Shown here: in pieces, positions 21,051 through 29,613 of the stretch
Layout: every line of letters starts with the position of its first letter
Position numbering within the stretch: the first letter of the stretch is position 1
From: Planctomycetaceae bacterium
GTDB lineage: Bacteria; Planctomycetota; Planctomycetia; Pirellulales; Pirellulaceae
DNA length: 64,000 nt
Assembly: GCA_005778405.1 (NCBI GenBank)
Contig: SXOA01000065.1
Coordinates: forward strand, 19,257 to 83,256
Direction of reading: 5' to 3'
Made by a program: the position numbers and the translations under genes
The notes under the pieces: model-generated
What the model saw: only the letters and a program-made list of their open reading frames with translations
What the model was told of the DNA's origin: nothing
Databases searched by the model: none

Positions 21051-23569
21051 TATTCCTTCACCAGCGCTTCGTCCAGGTTCAGAATTGCGCTGCCAACGGC
21101 GGTCCAGGCGGCATGATCGACAGCCGCGAGGTTCATGTTTCGCGGATGTTCCCCGACTTTCAGCAGCTTCTCAGCAGAGGCAGGGTTGGCTTGATAATCG
21201 GCCTGGAATTGACCGAAGGCCTTGAGCAGGACATCGCGTTCGCTGGCCGTGGGAGTGCGGCTGAGGACGAGGCGATAAATATGGTTCAGGCGGTCGTCTT
21301 GCTCCTGGGAATGCAGCATCACGCGCTCCGCGAGAGCACGGGCCGCTTCAACATAGGTAATGTCGTTGAGCGTGGCCAGAGAATGCAGCGGCGTGTTGGT
21401 GCGGAATTGCTTGACGGTGCAGAACTGGCGGGAGCCGCTGTCGAAGAACATGGTCGGCCCAACGATTCGCCGCCAGAAGACGTAGACACTGCGGCGATAC
21501 AGGGCCGCTCCGCTGTCCTGCTTGTACTGCTTGGTGCCGAAGGTCGCTTCTTCCCAGACGCCGCTCGGCTGATAGGTCTTCACCGGCGGCCCCCCAACTC
21601 GGTTGACCAAGAGCCCGCTGACGGCGAGCGCCCGATCTCGAATCATCCAGGACGGCAGCCGATACCGCGGCCCACGAGCAAGCAGGCGATTATCGGGATC
21701 CAGCTCGGTGAGAGCGATGCTTCCTTGCGAAGATTGCCGATAGGCGGCAGAGGTGACCAGGTGGCGGATGAGGCGCTTGGTGTCCCAGGCGAGAGCGGCC
21801 GGGTCGCTTTGGCTGAAATCGGCCGCCAGCCAGTCGAGCAACTCGGGATGCTTGGGCCGCTCACCTTGCACGCCAAAGTCCTCGGGAGTCTTCACGATCC
21901 CGATGCCAAAAAACTGCTGCCAGAACCGGTTCACCACAACTCGCGGCGTGAGCGGCTGGTCTTTGGAGACGAGCCACTCGGCCAGGGCCAGGCGATTCCG
22001 GGGCGTTTCCGCGGCAAGACCCGGCAGGCTGACGGGTGTGGCCGCGGTCACTTCGTCCTGCGGCTTGTCGTAGAGTCCCTTGTCGAGCATGAAGGTCTTG
22101 CGCGGCGTCGGCATGTCCTCCATCACCATGACGCGGGGAACGGACTTTCGCACATTGTCTCGCTCTTCGCTCGCGGTTCGCAGGGCTTTTATTTTCGAAG
22201 CGTAATCGGGGTTCTCCTTCTCCCACTCTTTTTCGAGCTGCAACAGTTGGTCCTTGTTTCGCTGGCCGGTCGCAATCCGCAGCATCGCTTTAATGCCGTC
22301 CGGCAACTTCGCGGCAGCGGGGGAGTCGGCTGGGTTCTGATTGGCCTCGCGAGGGAAGAGAGTCGTTTCGAAATCAGAGAGTTCCTTGGTCGCGGCCGCG
22401 ATGGATTCTTCCAACCGGGCCAATCGCTCCGTCATTTCCGCCGTCGGTGCATCCATCGCCGGCGGAGATTGCGGATTTCCACCGCCGCCATCGACGGGGG
22501 TTTGATTGAAGAAGGCGAACAGACTGTAGTAATCCCGCTTTTTCAGGGCGTCGAATTTGTGGTCATGACAACGGCAGCAGTTGAAGGTCAGGCCGAGCCA
22601 GACGGTGCCGGTCGTTTCCGTCATGTCCAGCACATAGTCGATCCGGTTCTCCGCGGCGATGCGCCCCCCCTCGCCATTGATCATGTGGTTGCGACAGAAG
22701 CCGGTGGCCAGCTTTTGCTCCGCCCCGCCACCGGGAACCTGGTCCCCCGCCAGTTGCCAGAGCGTGAACTGGTCATACGGCAGGCCGCGGTTGAACGCGG
22801 AGACCACCCAGTCCCGCCAGGGCCACATCGTCCGCTCGCCGTCCCCCTGATAACCGTTGCTGTCCGCGTAGCGGGCCGCTTCGAGCCAGTCCCAACTCAT
22901 CCGCTCGCCAAAACCAGGCGACGCCAGCAGCCGGTCGATGAGCCGCTCGTAGGCGTCGGGAGATTGATCCTGCGCGTACGCATCGACATCTTCCGGCAGC
23001 GGCGGCAGGCCGGCCAGATCAAGCGACGCCCGGCGGATGAGCGTGTGCCGCGGAGCTTCCGGCGACGGCGAGAGGTTTTCTCTCTCCAGGCGGGAAAACA
23101 GAAAGCCATCGATAGGATTGTTCGTCCTGTCGGCGAATTTCGACGGAATCGGCACCGGCAGCGCGGTCAGCTGCTGAAACGCCCAATGCCCTCCCCACTC
23201 TGCCCCGCCGTCGATCCACTTCTTCAGCAGTTCCTTCTGCTCCGCCGTTAGCTTCCGCTGCGAAGTCGGCGGCGGCATTACCTCGTCGGCATTGGTGGAA
23301 AGAATCCGCCGCACCAGCTCGCTCTCGCCGCTCTTGCCCGGCACGACCGCGCCCTTTCCTTCCTTAAACTCCTTCGCGCTGGCTTCCACATCTAGCCGCA
23401 GTTCCGCCTCTCGCTTCTTCTCATCGGGACCGTGACACTGGAAGCAGTTGTCGGAGAGGATGGGGAGGATGTCGCGGTTGAACCTGACATCCTCCGCGGT
23501 TCGGCCCACAGCCGTCAGGATAAGAAGCAGCCCAATCGTCGGCAGGAAGAGTTTGGCTAACGAGCACAT
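21050..23569 (-). CDS. PSD1 / DUF1549-DUF1553 planctomycete cytochrome protein
   Basis: An 839-residue exported protein. The signal peptide (LFLPTIGLLLILTAVGRTA) precedes a planctomycete cytochrome C domain: RFNRDILPILSDNCFQCHGP (CxxCH at residues 42-46) and ADEVMPPPTSQRKLT. DUF1549 follows (residues about 145-350: RRASLDLAGLPPLPEDVDAY, WLEAARYADSNGYQGDGERT, CCRCHDHKFDALKKRDYY). DUF1553 (about 500-800) has NRLALAEWLVSKDQPLTPRV, VNRFWQQFFGIGIVKTPEDF and SGVWEEATFG. This architecture is essentially limited to Planctomycetota and relatives and is thought to act in degradation of complex carbon; no reaction is proven. Usually paired with a DUF1501 gene, and one is present at 24847. Confidence 0.96.
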   Translation of the reverse strand: MCSLAKLFLPTIGLLLILTAVGRTAEDVRFNRDILPILSDNCFQCHGPDEKKREAELRLDVEASAKEFKEGKGAVVPGKSGESELVRRILSTNADEVMPPPTSQRKLTAEQKELLKKWIDGGAEWGGHWAFQQLTALPVPIPSKFADRTNNPIDGFLFSRLERENLSPSPEAPRHTLIRRASLDLAGLPPLPEDVDAYAQDQSPDAYERLIDRLLASPGFGERMSWDWLEAARYADSNGYQGDGERTMWPWRDWVVSAFNRGLPYDQFTLWQLAGDQVPGGGAEQKLATGFCRNHMINGEGGRIAAENRIDYVLDMTETTGTVWLGLTFNCCRCHDHKFDALKKRDYYSLFAFFNQTPVDGGGGNPQSPPAMDAPTAEMTERLARLEESIAAATKELSDFETTLFPREANQNPADSPAAAKLPDGIKAMLRIATGQRNKDQLLQLEKEWEKENPDYASKIKALRTASEERDNVRKSVPRVMVMEDMPTPRKTFMLDKGLYDKPQDEVTAATPVSLPGLAAETPRNRLALAEWLVSKDQPLTPRVVVNRFWQQFFGIGIVKTPEDFGVQGERPKHPELLDWLAADFSQSDPAALAWDTKRLIRHLVTSAAYRQSSQGSIALTELDPDNRLLARGPRYRLPSWMIRDRALAVSGLLVNRVGGPPVKTYQPSGVWEEATFGTKQYKQDSGAALYRRSVYVFWRRIVGPTMFFDSGSRQFCTVKQFRTNTPLHSLATLNDITYVEAARALAERVMLHSQEQDDRLNHIYRLVLSRTPTASERDVLLKAFGQFQADYQANPASAEKLLKVGEHPRNMNLAAVDHAAWTAVGSAILNLDEALVKE

Positions 23570-23649
23570 CGCGCTGAGGCTAGGCTAGGAGAGGGGTGAT
23601 GGCAGGAGCTTCAGTATAACTCCTATTCAGATCCCACGCCTCGACCGAG

Positions 23650-24069
23650 CTATCGTCGTTTTCGCTTGCCGGTGACTGTTTTCCACTTCTCTGGGTCCCC
23701 GTAGGACACTTGAGAGTCAGAAGAAATGCCTTCGACCCCACAGTAACAGCCACCTCCCCGCCACGATCCCGTGCCGCAACCAGCGGGCTGCGTATTCGTG
23801 GAGATCACCTTTGCGAACTCCGCTTTCGCTACCATCAAATCGGTAACCGCGTTTTTTGGGTAACCGCGATTGGCTTCGAGGGCGATCTCGTAAGCGTCGT
23901 CATAGTGGCGCTCATCGATTCTCTTGTTGAACTCCTCCACCAGCAGTTCCAGCTTCCGCGGACGCATCCAGCGGGCATAGACGCCAGACGCAACGCAGAT
24001 CAGAGCGGTGCTCAGCATTAATGTCCGCAGGCTGAGCTGCCAGAGTCGAAGCTTGGGTCGCGGCTGCAT
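23650..24069 (-). CDS. Small membrane-anchored protein, unknown function
   Basis: A 139-residue protein started at 24069 (MQPRPKLRLWQ) with AGGAG upstream; the frame runs on to 24504 but that part overlaps the HAD gene. One membrane segment lies at about residues 13-32 (LRTLMLSTALICVASGVYA), in the 'SLRTLM' context common to many short planctomycete membrane proteins. A helical stretch follows (LLVEEFNKRIDERHYDDAYEIALEANRGYP), like a single TPR-type hairpin. A Cys/Gly-rich turn (CGTGSWRGGGCYCG) and a basic tail (TGKRKRR) close it. Function unknown. Confidence 0.65.
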   Translation of the reverse strand: MQPRPKLRLWQLSLRTLMLSTALICVASGVYARWMRPRKLELLVEEFNKRIDERHYDDAYEIALEANRGYPKNAVTDLMVAKAEFAKVISTNTQPAGCGTGSWRGGGCYCGVEGISSDSQVSYGDPEKWKTVTGKRKRR

Positions 24070-24130
24070 GGGAACTCCTTTTGTGCCAAGCCACCAAACA
24101 ACCGCGTTATAGACGATTGGACCGAGCTGG

Positions 24131-24784
24131 CTAAACGTCAATTCCGAGGGCCGCGTAAATCCGCGGATCGGATAGCCCTTCCGCCACAAACTCCGCTCCG
24201 GTGAAATCATGACTGCGGCTGTGCTCGCCGGGGACGGCGACGGCGAAAGCACCGGCGGCGATGGCGGCGCGGCAGCCGTTCTGACTGTCTTCGAGAACGA
24301 GCATTTCCGCTGGCGGAACGGCCAGGCGCTCGGCGGCCTTGAGATAGATTTCCGGGTGCGGCTTGCCGTCAGTGACGTCGTCGCCGGTGATGAGGAACTC
24401 AAACCGGGGCTCGAAGCCGAATTTGCCCAAGATCCGCTGCGTGAAGCTCCGCCGGCTGCTGGTGGCGATGGCCTTGGGGATATTCGCCTGCTCCAGAGCC
24501 GCAAGGAGCTCGATCAGGCCGGGCATCGGCTGGAGCTGCTCGTCGAGGATGCCGAGGAAGATGGCGTCGGACTCCTCCATGAGTTCCTCCAACGACTCGT
24601 CGAGACTGTGATAGCTGCTGAGTACGCCGAACGCTGCCTTGGCCGGACGGCCCATCATCTGGTTCACCAGATCGTGCGTGAACTCCTTCTCCCGCCGCCG
24701 CAGCAATTCCTTGAGCACGTGCGTGTAGATCTGCTCGGTGTTGAACATCAGGCCGTCGAGATCGAAAGCGACAGCGCGGAGCAT
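24131..24784 (-). CDS. HAD-superfamily phosphatase (subfamily IA)
   Basis: A 217-residue protein with all four HAD motifs: AFDLDGLMFNT (nucleophile and acid/base Asp at residues 8 and 10), ATSSRR (motif II), TDGKPHPEIY (motif III Lys) and LVLEDSQNG (motif IV). A helical cap lies between motifs I and II. It is closest in pattern to beta-phosphoglucomutase-like or sugar-phosphate phosphatases (pgmB/yniC type). Length is normal. The leader carries TTTTCAGTGTTCAGTG, a short repeat also seen before 50979. Confidence 0.92.
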   Translation of the reverse strand: MLRAVAFDLDGLMFNTEQIYTHVLKELLRRREKEFTHDLVNQMMGRPAKAAFGVLSSYHSLDESLEELMEESDAIFLGILDEQLQPMPGLIELLAALEQANIPKAIATSSRRSFTQRILGKFGFEPRFEFLITGDDVTDGKPHPEIYLKAAERLAVPPAEMLVLEDSQNGCRAAIAAGAFAVAVPGEHSRSHDFTGAEFVAEGLSDPRIYAALGIDV

Positions 24785-24846
24785 GGAGGAAGTTTTCAGT
24801 GTTCAGTGCAAAGCTGACGGCAATTCACAGGCCGACCGAAGCGATG

Positions 24847-26253
24847 CTACACCAGCTCTTTAATCGGCTCGCCACCCCAGTTCAGGATGGGATGCGGACG
24901 GCCGCGATTGTCGTCGTAGGTGGTGCCGAGGGGGACGCCGAAGTGGTGGTAGATGGTGGCGGCGAGATCACCGGGGGTGACCGGGCGCTCTTTGATTTGC
25001 CCCGCGTCTCGCTCCGTCGCCCCGATCACCTGGCCGTGCCGCAGGCCGCCGCCGGCGAGAGTCATGCTCATCACGACTGGCCAGTGGTTGCGGCCGTCGA
25101 GGCTCCCTTGCGTCCCAATCTGCGGCGTGCGGCCGAATTCTCCCATCGCGATCACCAGCACGTCGTCGAGCAGGTTCCGTTCCCCTAAATCCGTAACCAG
25201 CGTCGTCAGCAGGTGATCAAAAATCGGCAAGAGCGGACGCAGGCCGTTCATGATGCCGCCGTAGGGCGGAATGTTGTCGCCATGCGTGTCCCAGGTTCCG
25301 GAGGCGCCGTGGTTGGAGAGGTCGATGGTGACGAAGTTGACGCCCGCTTCGACCAGCCGGCGGGCGAGGAGGACTTGCTGGGACCAGGGATGATCGCCGA
25401 ACTTCTCACGCGTCGCCGCAGGCTCGCGGCTGACGTCGAATGCTTCCTGAGCCTTCTTGCCGACGACGAGGTCAATCGCCTGTCGCACGTATTTGTCCCG
25501 GGCGTCCATGCTCCCTTGCTGGTCGAGGCCGCGCTGCAGCTTGTCGAACTGGCCGAGCAAATCGTGCCGCGTCCGCAGCCGGTCCTGATTCAGGTCCGCG
25601 GGGAGATTGAAAAGCCCGTTAGCGGTTGTTCCAAGGAGTGGCTCATATTGCTTGCCGAGATACCCCGGCCAGGCAACGTGCGAGCGGCTCTTCATATTGA
25701 GGACAACATACGGCGGCATCGCCAGGTCGTTCGGGCCACGATGCTTCGCCACAATCGAAGCGATGGCGGGATACTTCTCTGCCTCCGGGTTGATGCGCGG
25801 CTCGGCATCGAGATTCGCCGTCTGCATCACCATGTTTGGCTCATGGTTAGAATGCCGGCAATCGACGGAACGTATCACGGTCAGCCGGTCCATCATCGCG
25901 GCCATCTTGGGCAGATGCTCGCAAAAACGAATGCCCGGCAGTTTGGTGGCGATGGTGCCGAACGGGCCGCGGATTTCCGGTGGAGCTTCCGGCTTCACAT
26001 CCAGCGTATCAATATGGCTCGGCCCGCCGGTCATCCAAATCAGAATGACGCTCTTGTTCCGTTTTCCGTTGCCGTTTTTCGCGGCCTGCTCCTTGGCCGC
26101 GATTAGCCCCGGCAGCGACAACCCAGCCATTCCCGCCAGACCGGCCTTCAGCGTGCTCCGCCGACTGACCAGGCGCACCCCTTCCGCCACGCGGGCGTTG
26201 AGCCCGAGAAAGGCGTGGTTCTCCTGGTGCTCGGTGGCCTGACAGCGGTACAT
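24847..26253 (-). CDS. DUF1501 protein with twin-arginine signal
   Basis: A 468-residue protein with the twin-arginine signal SRRSTLKAGLAGMAGLSLPG at about residues 31-50, so it is exported folded. Family motifs: KSVILIWMTGGPSHIDTLDV, LPKMAAMMDRLTVIRSVDCR, NHEPNM, SHVAWPGYLG and VIAMGEFGRTPQIGTQGSLDGRNHW. DUF1501 proteins belong to the alkaline-phosphatase/sulfatase fold and in planctomycetes are typically encoded beside PSD1 genes. Here the PSD1 gene is at 21050, separated by two other genes. Substrate unknown. The C-terminal HFGVPLGTTYDDNRGRPHP is also standard. Confidence 0.95.
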   Translation of the reverse strand: MYRCQATEHQENHAFLGLNARVAEGVRLVSRRSTLKAGLAGMAGLSLPGLIAAKEQAAKNGNGKRNKSVILIWMTGGPSHIDTLDVKPEAPPEIRGPFGTIATKLPGIRFCEHLPKMAAMMDRLTVIRSVDCRHSNHEPNMVMQTANLDAEPRINPEAEKYPAIASIVAKHRGPNDLAMPPYVVLNMKSRSHVAWPGYLGKQYEPLLGTTANGLFNLPADLNQDRLRTRHDLLGQFDKLQRGLDQQGSMDARDKYVRQAIDLVVGKKAQEAFDVSREPAATREKFGDHPWSQQVLLARRLVEAGVNFVTIDLSNHGASGTWDTHGDNIPPYGGIMNGLRPLLPIFDHLLTTLVTDLGERNLLDDVLVIAMGEFGRTPQIGTQGSLDGRNHWPVVMSMTLAGGGLRHGQVIGATERDAGQIKERPVTPGDLAATIYHHFGVPLGTTYDDNRGRPHPILNWGGEPIKELV

Positions 26254-26347
26254 TCGGTCGAGTCTCCAATCATCAATATCGGCCTACGGATAGCGTAACA
26301 CGAATGGCAATTTGATGCGAGTCGCGAGAGACCAATGACCCAGCAGA

Positions 26348-26399
26348 GGAAATGACCAATGATTACTCTGTCATTGGGACTTGGCCATTGGTCATTTCC
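26348..26399 (-). terminator. 14-bp hairpin after the TIM-barrel gene region
   Basis: GGAAATGACCAATG (26348-26361) is perfectly complementary to CATTGGTCATTTCC (26386-26399). It lies just after the isomerase stop codon at 26403 and before the DUF1501 gene, so on the minus strand it can terminate the isomerase transcript. Confidence 0.6.
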
Positions 26400-26402
26400 C
26401 TC

Positions 26403-27425
26403 CTACGCCTTCCTCCCCAGCATCCGGTCCATCGCATCCGACGTGTGATACACGATCGCCTCGTGGAAGTGAGGGAACGGGTTGAAGTACTCGAAAGTCA
26501 AGTAGCCGCGATAGGGGATTTTGTCGAGGGCCTCCAGGACGGCCGGCCAGTTGGTGGTGCCGTCGAGGAGGAGGCGGAAAGCGTTGAGGTTGAATTCGTG
26601 GACTTTTTTGGAGTATTCCTTGAGGTGGATGTTTTTGATCCGCTTGCCGAGGATCGGAATCCAGTGCTCGGGGAAGTGGTACTGCATGATGTTGCCGGTG
26701 TCGAAGTGGATCTGCACCTGTTCGCTGCCGAAGCTGTCCACGAACTGGTTCATCTCCTGCGGGCTGTGCAGAAAGCCGTTGGCGAAGATGTTCTCCATGT
26801 TGAGGGACACGCCATGTTTCTTGGCGGAGGGAATCAGCGACTTCACGCCGTCCGTGGCTCTTTTCAATGCCACGTCATGCGGTACCGGGGGTTCATCGGG
26901 GATCCAGGGAGCGTAGACCGAGCCGGGAACGACCAGCAGGTTGTCGGTCCCGAGTAGCCGGGCAGCCTTAATCATCTGCTCCGCAAGCTCCAGCCCCTTT
27001 TTGCGGCGTTCGGGGTCTTCGTGCGTGAAAGCGTAAGGCCAGAACAGGAACGAGCAGACGCCGCTGATCTCGATTCCGATCTTGCGGGCCATCTCGCCGA
27101 TGGCTTTGATCTGCTCGGGGCTCGTCTCGGGACACAAGTCCCCTTCCAGGGCGTAGTTCACCTCCACCCCTTCAAACCCGGCGTCCTTGCAGAGCTGAAA
27201 GCACTCCTTGAGCGTCATTTTCTGTGGGTACGGCAATGCCCACAGATTGATGGACTTCTTCATCGCGTACTTTTTGCCGGGCTGTTTGGCTACGGGAGAT
27301 TCCTTAGGCTTCTCGACTTTCGCTTTGGCGTCTTCCGCGGCAATGCCCTGCGCGGCCAGGAACGCTGAGCCGAAGGCGGCTGAGTAGGCGAGGATTTCGC
27401 GGCGGGAGAGGGAATCGTTGCTCAT
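26403..27425 (-). CDS. Exported sugar phosphate isomerase/epimerase (AP-endonuclease-2 TIM barrel)
   Basis: A 340-residue protein with an N-terminal SRREIL twin-arginine-type signal (NDSLSRREILAYSAAFGSAF). The catalytic barrel has the xylose-isomerase-like pattern: KECFQLCKDAGFEGVEVNYA, ISGVCSFLFWPYAFTHEDPE, VSLNMENIFANG (metal-binding Glu), QIHFDTGNIMQYH (Asp/His) and FEYFNPF (Glu). These ligands define the sugar phosphate isomerase/epimerase family, which includes IolE and tagatose epimerases. The exact sugar is unknown. Its start overlaps the stop of the preceding small gene by four bases (ATGA), so it belongs to a three-gene unit beginning at 29233. Confidence 0.92.
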   Translation of the reverse strand: MSNDSLSRREILAYSAAFGSAFLAAQGIAAEDAKAKVEKPKESPVAKQPGKKYAMKKSINLWALPYPQKMTLKECFQLCKDAGFEGVEVNYALEGDLCPETSPEQIKAIGEMARKIGIEISGVCSFLFWPYAFTHEDPERRKKGLELAEQMIKAARLLGTDNLLVVPGSVYAPWIPDEPPVPHDVALKRATDGVKSLIPSAKKHGVSLNMENIFANGFLHSPQEMNQFVDSFGSEQVQIHFDTGNIMQYHFPEHWIPILGKRIKNIHLKEYSKKVHEFNLNAFRLLLDGTTNWPAVLEALDKIPYRGYLTFEYFNPFPHFHEAIVYHTSDAMDRMLGRKA

Positions 27426-27784
27426 GAATTGTTCTCTTCAAATAGCGAAAGAGGGACGTCGGCACCTAACAGCAACTGCTGCTTCCGTGAGACCAGTTCT
27501 GGCGGTAGATATCTTGTGGCGGCGACGACCAGCAAAGGATCGTCAAATAGTCGCATGAAGAATTCGATGTCGGCTGCGGAGCGAAGGTGAGGGGCATTGG
27601 ATTGCTGATCGGCCCATAGCGAGTATGCAAAAATGGACCGCAACAGAGACTCGTCGCCTGATTGTGCAGCGATTAGGGCCATGTCTCTCAGGTCCGAAAA
27701 CAAAGCGACGACGCCAGAACGGTGGCTGTACTTACTTGGCGGAAATCCGAATGCCTCACACGCCTTGGTTCGCCAGGCTGCCAT
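27422..27784 (-). CDS. Small helical protein in an operon, unknown function
   Basis: A 120-residue protein, three bases after the upstream propeller gene's stop and overlapping the next start (ATGA), so it is clearly part of the same transcript. The sequence is mainly helical: FSDLRDMALIAAQSGDESLL, RSAADIEFFMRLFDDPLLVV, LPPELVSRKQQLLLG. It has no signal peptide, so it is probably cytoplasmic, unlike both its neighbours. No known domain was recognised. A role as a regulator or partner is inference from the tight spacing only. Confidence 0.65.
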   Translation of the reverse strand: MAAWRTKACEAFGFPPSKYSHRSGVVALFSDLRDMALIAAQSGDESLLRSIFAYSLWADQQSNAPHLRSAADIEFFMRLFDDPLLVVAATRYLPPELVSRKQQLLLGADVPLSLFEENNS

Positions 27785-27787
27785 TGT

Positions 27788-29233
27788 TCATTGCCTCGCC
27801 TTCCCAAAGCAATACAGTGCCGCTTCGCTCCTTACGTACAACTTTCCGCCGCTGACAACCGGCGTGGCGACGGTCCGCTCCATCAAATCACGCGAAGACA
27901 AAACCTCCCACTCGCCGCCGGCTTTGAGGACGCTGATGACTCCTGTGTCGCTGACGAGGTAGACCTTGCCGTCGCCGGCGACGGGGGAGGCGTAGTAGGC
28001 CCCGGTCCCGCGGATGCGGCCGCTTTTCAGAATGTCGCCGCTCTTGGCGTCGAAGGCCGAGACGATGCCCCCTTCCTTCGCCAGGTAGACGACGCCCCGA
28101 TAGGCCAGCGGGCTCGGGACATACGGAATCCCCTTGAGGTGTTCCCAGGCGACCTCCGGCTGGCCGGCGGAAGAAGCGGCGGGGCGGAGGGCGAAGAAGG
28201 CGTTGCGGGCCCGCTCGAAGACGCTGGCGTATTTGCCCCACTCCTCCTTGTCGAGGCCAAGGTCTTGATTGAGGTCGATGCGAAAGAACCGGTCGAGCAC
28301 TTCCTTGTTATCCACTTCCTCGCGGAGCAGCTTGCCGTCCTTGTTTTTGTCCCACAGCCGCACCGCCTCGTTCCAGGGCTCCATGGCGATGCGGGCATCG
28401 GTATCGCCGCCGGGGGACCAGGCGGAAATGAAGAGCAGCCCCTCGCCGGCCGCCGGCGTCGTATTCATGATGCGGGCCAGCCCATCCTGCGACCAGAGTT
28501 GCTTGCCGGTTTGCAGGTCGTAGGAAACGAGCTGTAAGGCACCGGTGACGAGAAGCTGCTTCCGGTCACCGGCGGTCCAGACGACGGGCGTGCTGTAGCT
28601 GCGGGTGAAGCCCTCGCGCGGCGTTTTCCACAGCTCGTTGCCCGTCTTGGCGTCGAGGCAAAGCAGAAAATTATCCCGGTCGTGGTCCTGGTTGATGATC
28701 AGCTTGCCGTCGACCAGCACAGGAGAGCTGTGGGCCCCGAATTCATCCTGAAACGGCCCCAGCGGCTTTTCCCAGATGAGCTTTCCACTGAGGTCATAAC
28801 AAAGAAAGCCGTAGCTGCCGAAGAAGGAATAGACTCGCTCGCCGTCGCAGGCCGGGGATGCCGTTGCAGGATTGGTGGAATTGTGAAACGGCTCGATTTT
28901 CTTAGCCGGCGCTTCGCGGCTCCAGCGGACCTTTCCGGTCTCACGGTCGAGAGCGACCGTAAAGAGCTTTCCCGTGTCAGCTTCCTTCCCTTTCTCAAAC
29001 GTCGTCACGTAGACGCTGTCGCCGTTGACGCACGGCGTGGAATGACCGGGCGCGAGCGGCGTTTTCCAGAGGAGCGACTTATCGTCGTCAATCTTCTCCG
29101 GCAGCGGCGCGGCATCGTCCGCGGCGATGCCACCCCCGGCGCGGAAGTAGGTGGGGGATTCGGCTAGGGTCACTGCGGGTGCGGCGGATAGAGTCGCCAG
29201 GGTAAGCAAAATTATGGAAGTCGCAAATCGCAT
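27788..29233 (-). CDS. Secreted PQQ-type propeller with inserted EF-hand pair
   Basis: A 481-residue protein begun at 29233 (MRFATSIILLTLATLSAAP signal); the frame to 29314 is rejected. Blades: DDDKSLLWKTPLAPGHSTPC, DRETGKVRWSREAPAKKI, DAKTGNELWKTPREGFTRSY and DLQTGKQLWSQDG. Near residues 290-325 the propeller is interrupted by DKNKDGKLLREEV and DLNQDLGLDKEEW, two good EF-hand calcium loops. EF-hands occur often in planctomycete exported proteins, where they may give calcium-dependent stability. It is the first gene of the unit 29233-26403, with the small helical protein and the isomerase after it. Confidence 0.9.
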   Translation of the reverse strand: MRFATSIILLTLATLSAAPAVTLAESPTYFRAGGGIAADDAAPLPEKIDDDKSLLWKTPLAPGHSTPCVNGDSVYVTTFEKGKEADTGKLFTVALDRETGKVRWSREAPAKKIEPFHNSTNPATASPACDGERVYSFFGSYGFLCYDLSGKLIWEKPLGPFQDEFGAHSSPVLVDGKLIINQDHDRDNFLLCLDAKTGNELWKTPREGFTRSYSTPVVWTAGDRKQLLVTGALQLVSYDLQTGKQLWSQDGLARIMNTTPAAGEGLLFISAWSPGGDTDARIAMEPWNEAVRLWDKNKDGKLLREEVDNKEVLDRFFRIDLNQDLGLDKEEWGKYASVFERARNAFFALRPAASSAGQPEVAWEHLKGIPYVPSPLAYRGVVYLAKEGGIVSAFDAKSGDILKSGRIRGTGAYYASPVAGDGKVYLVSDTGVISVLKAGGEWEVLSSRDLMERTVATPVVSGGKLYVRSEAALYCFGKARQ

Positions 29234-29319
29234 CGGTGGGTTCCAACGGCAGAAGGATGGATGGACCTGCCAGTATACGCGCTGGAAATTGGTTCCGAAA
29301 TCTATCTCACCCAAGACAG

Positions 29320-29580
29320 TTAGGGGGCGAATGATTCGATCTTCAGCTCATTGACGGTCAAAAACTCTAGCAACTTGCTTGCGGCGTCAAATACATGTCG
29401 TTCGTCGCGAGTATACGTCGATTCATTGTATTGCTCGCCTGCGGGACACTCTTCCCAAGTTAATATGAGCGAACCTTCGTGTTTCCAAACGCTGACGAGC
29501 CCTTCTCTGCCGCTGAGAGCATACACAAGGTCATTGACCTTTCTGTCGTCAAGCCGTTTCAAAAATGTGGACAGGGACAT
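29320..29580 (-). CDS. Small protein downstream of rsmA, unknown function
   Basis: An 86-residue protein begun at the ATG at 29580 (MSLSTFLKRLDDRKVNDLVY); an upstream TTG at 29613 is possible. It starts 33 bases after rsmA. The sequence has an alternating beta pattern (GLVSVWKHEGSLILTWEECP) and a final helix (FDAASKLLEFLTVNELKIES). No known domain recognised. Codirectional and close to rsmA, so it is probably cotranscribed. Confidence 0.5.
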   Translation of the reverse strand: MSLSTFLKRLDDRKVNDLVYALSGREGLVSVWKHEGSLILTWEECPAGEQYNESTYTRDERHVFDAASKLLEFLTVNELKIESFAP

Positions 29581-29613
29581 CGTACGCCTATCGAAACCGT
29601 TCACATTCCTCAA

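Noticed and set aside
21113..23251. 712-residue ORF opposite the PSD1 gene
   Set aside because: Antisense shadow; PSD1 family motifs are on the minus strand.
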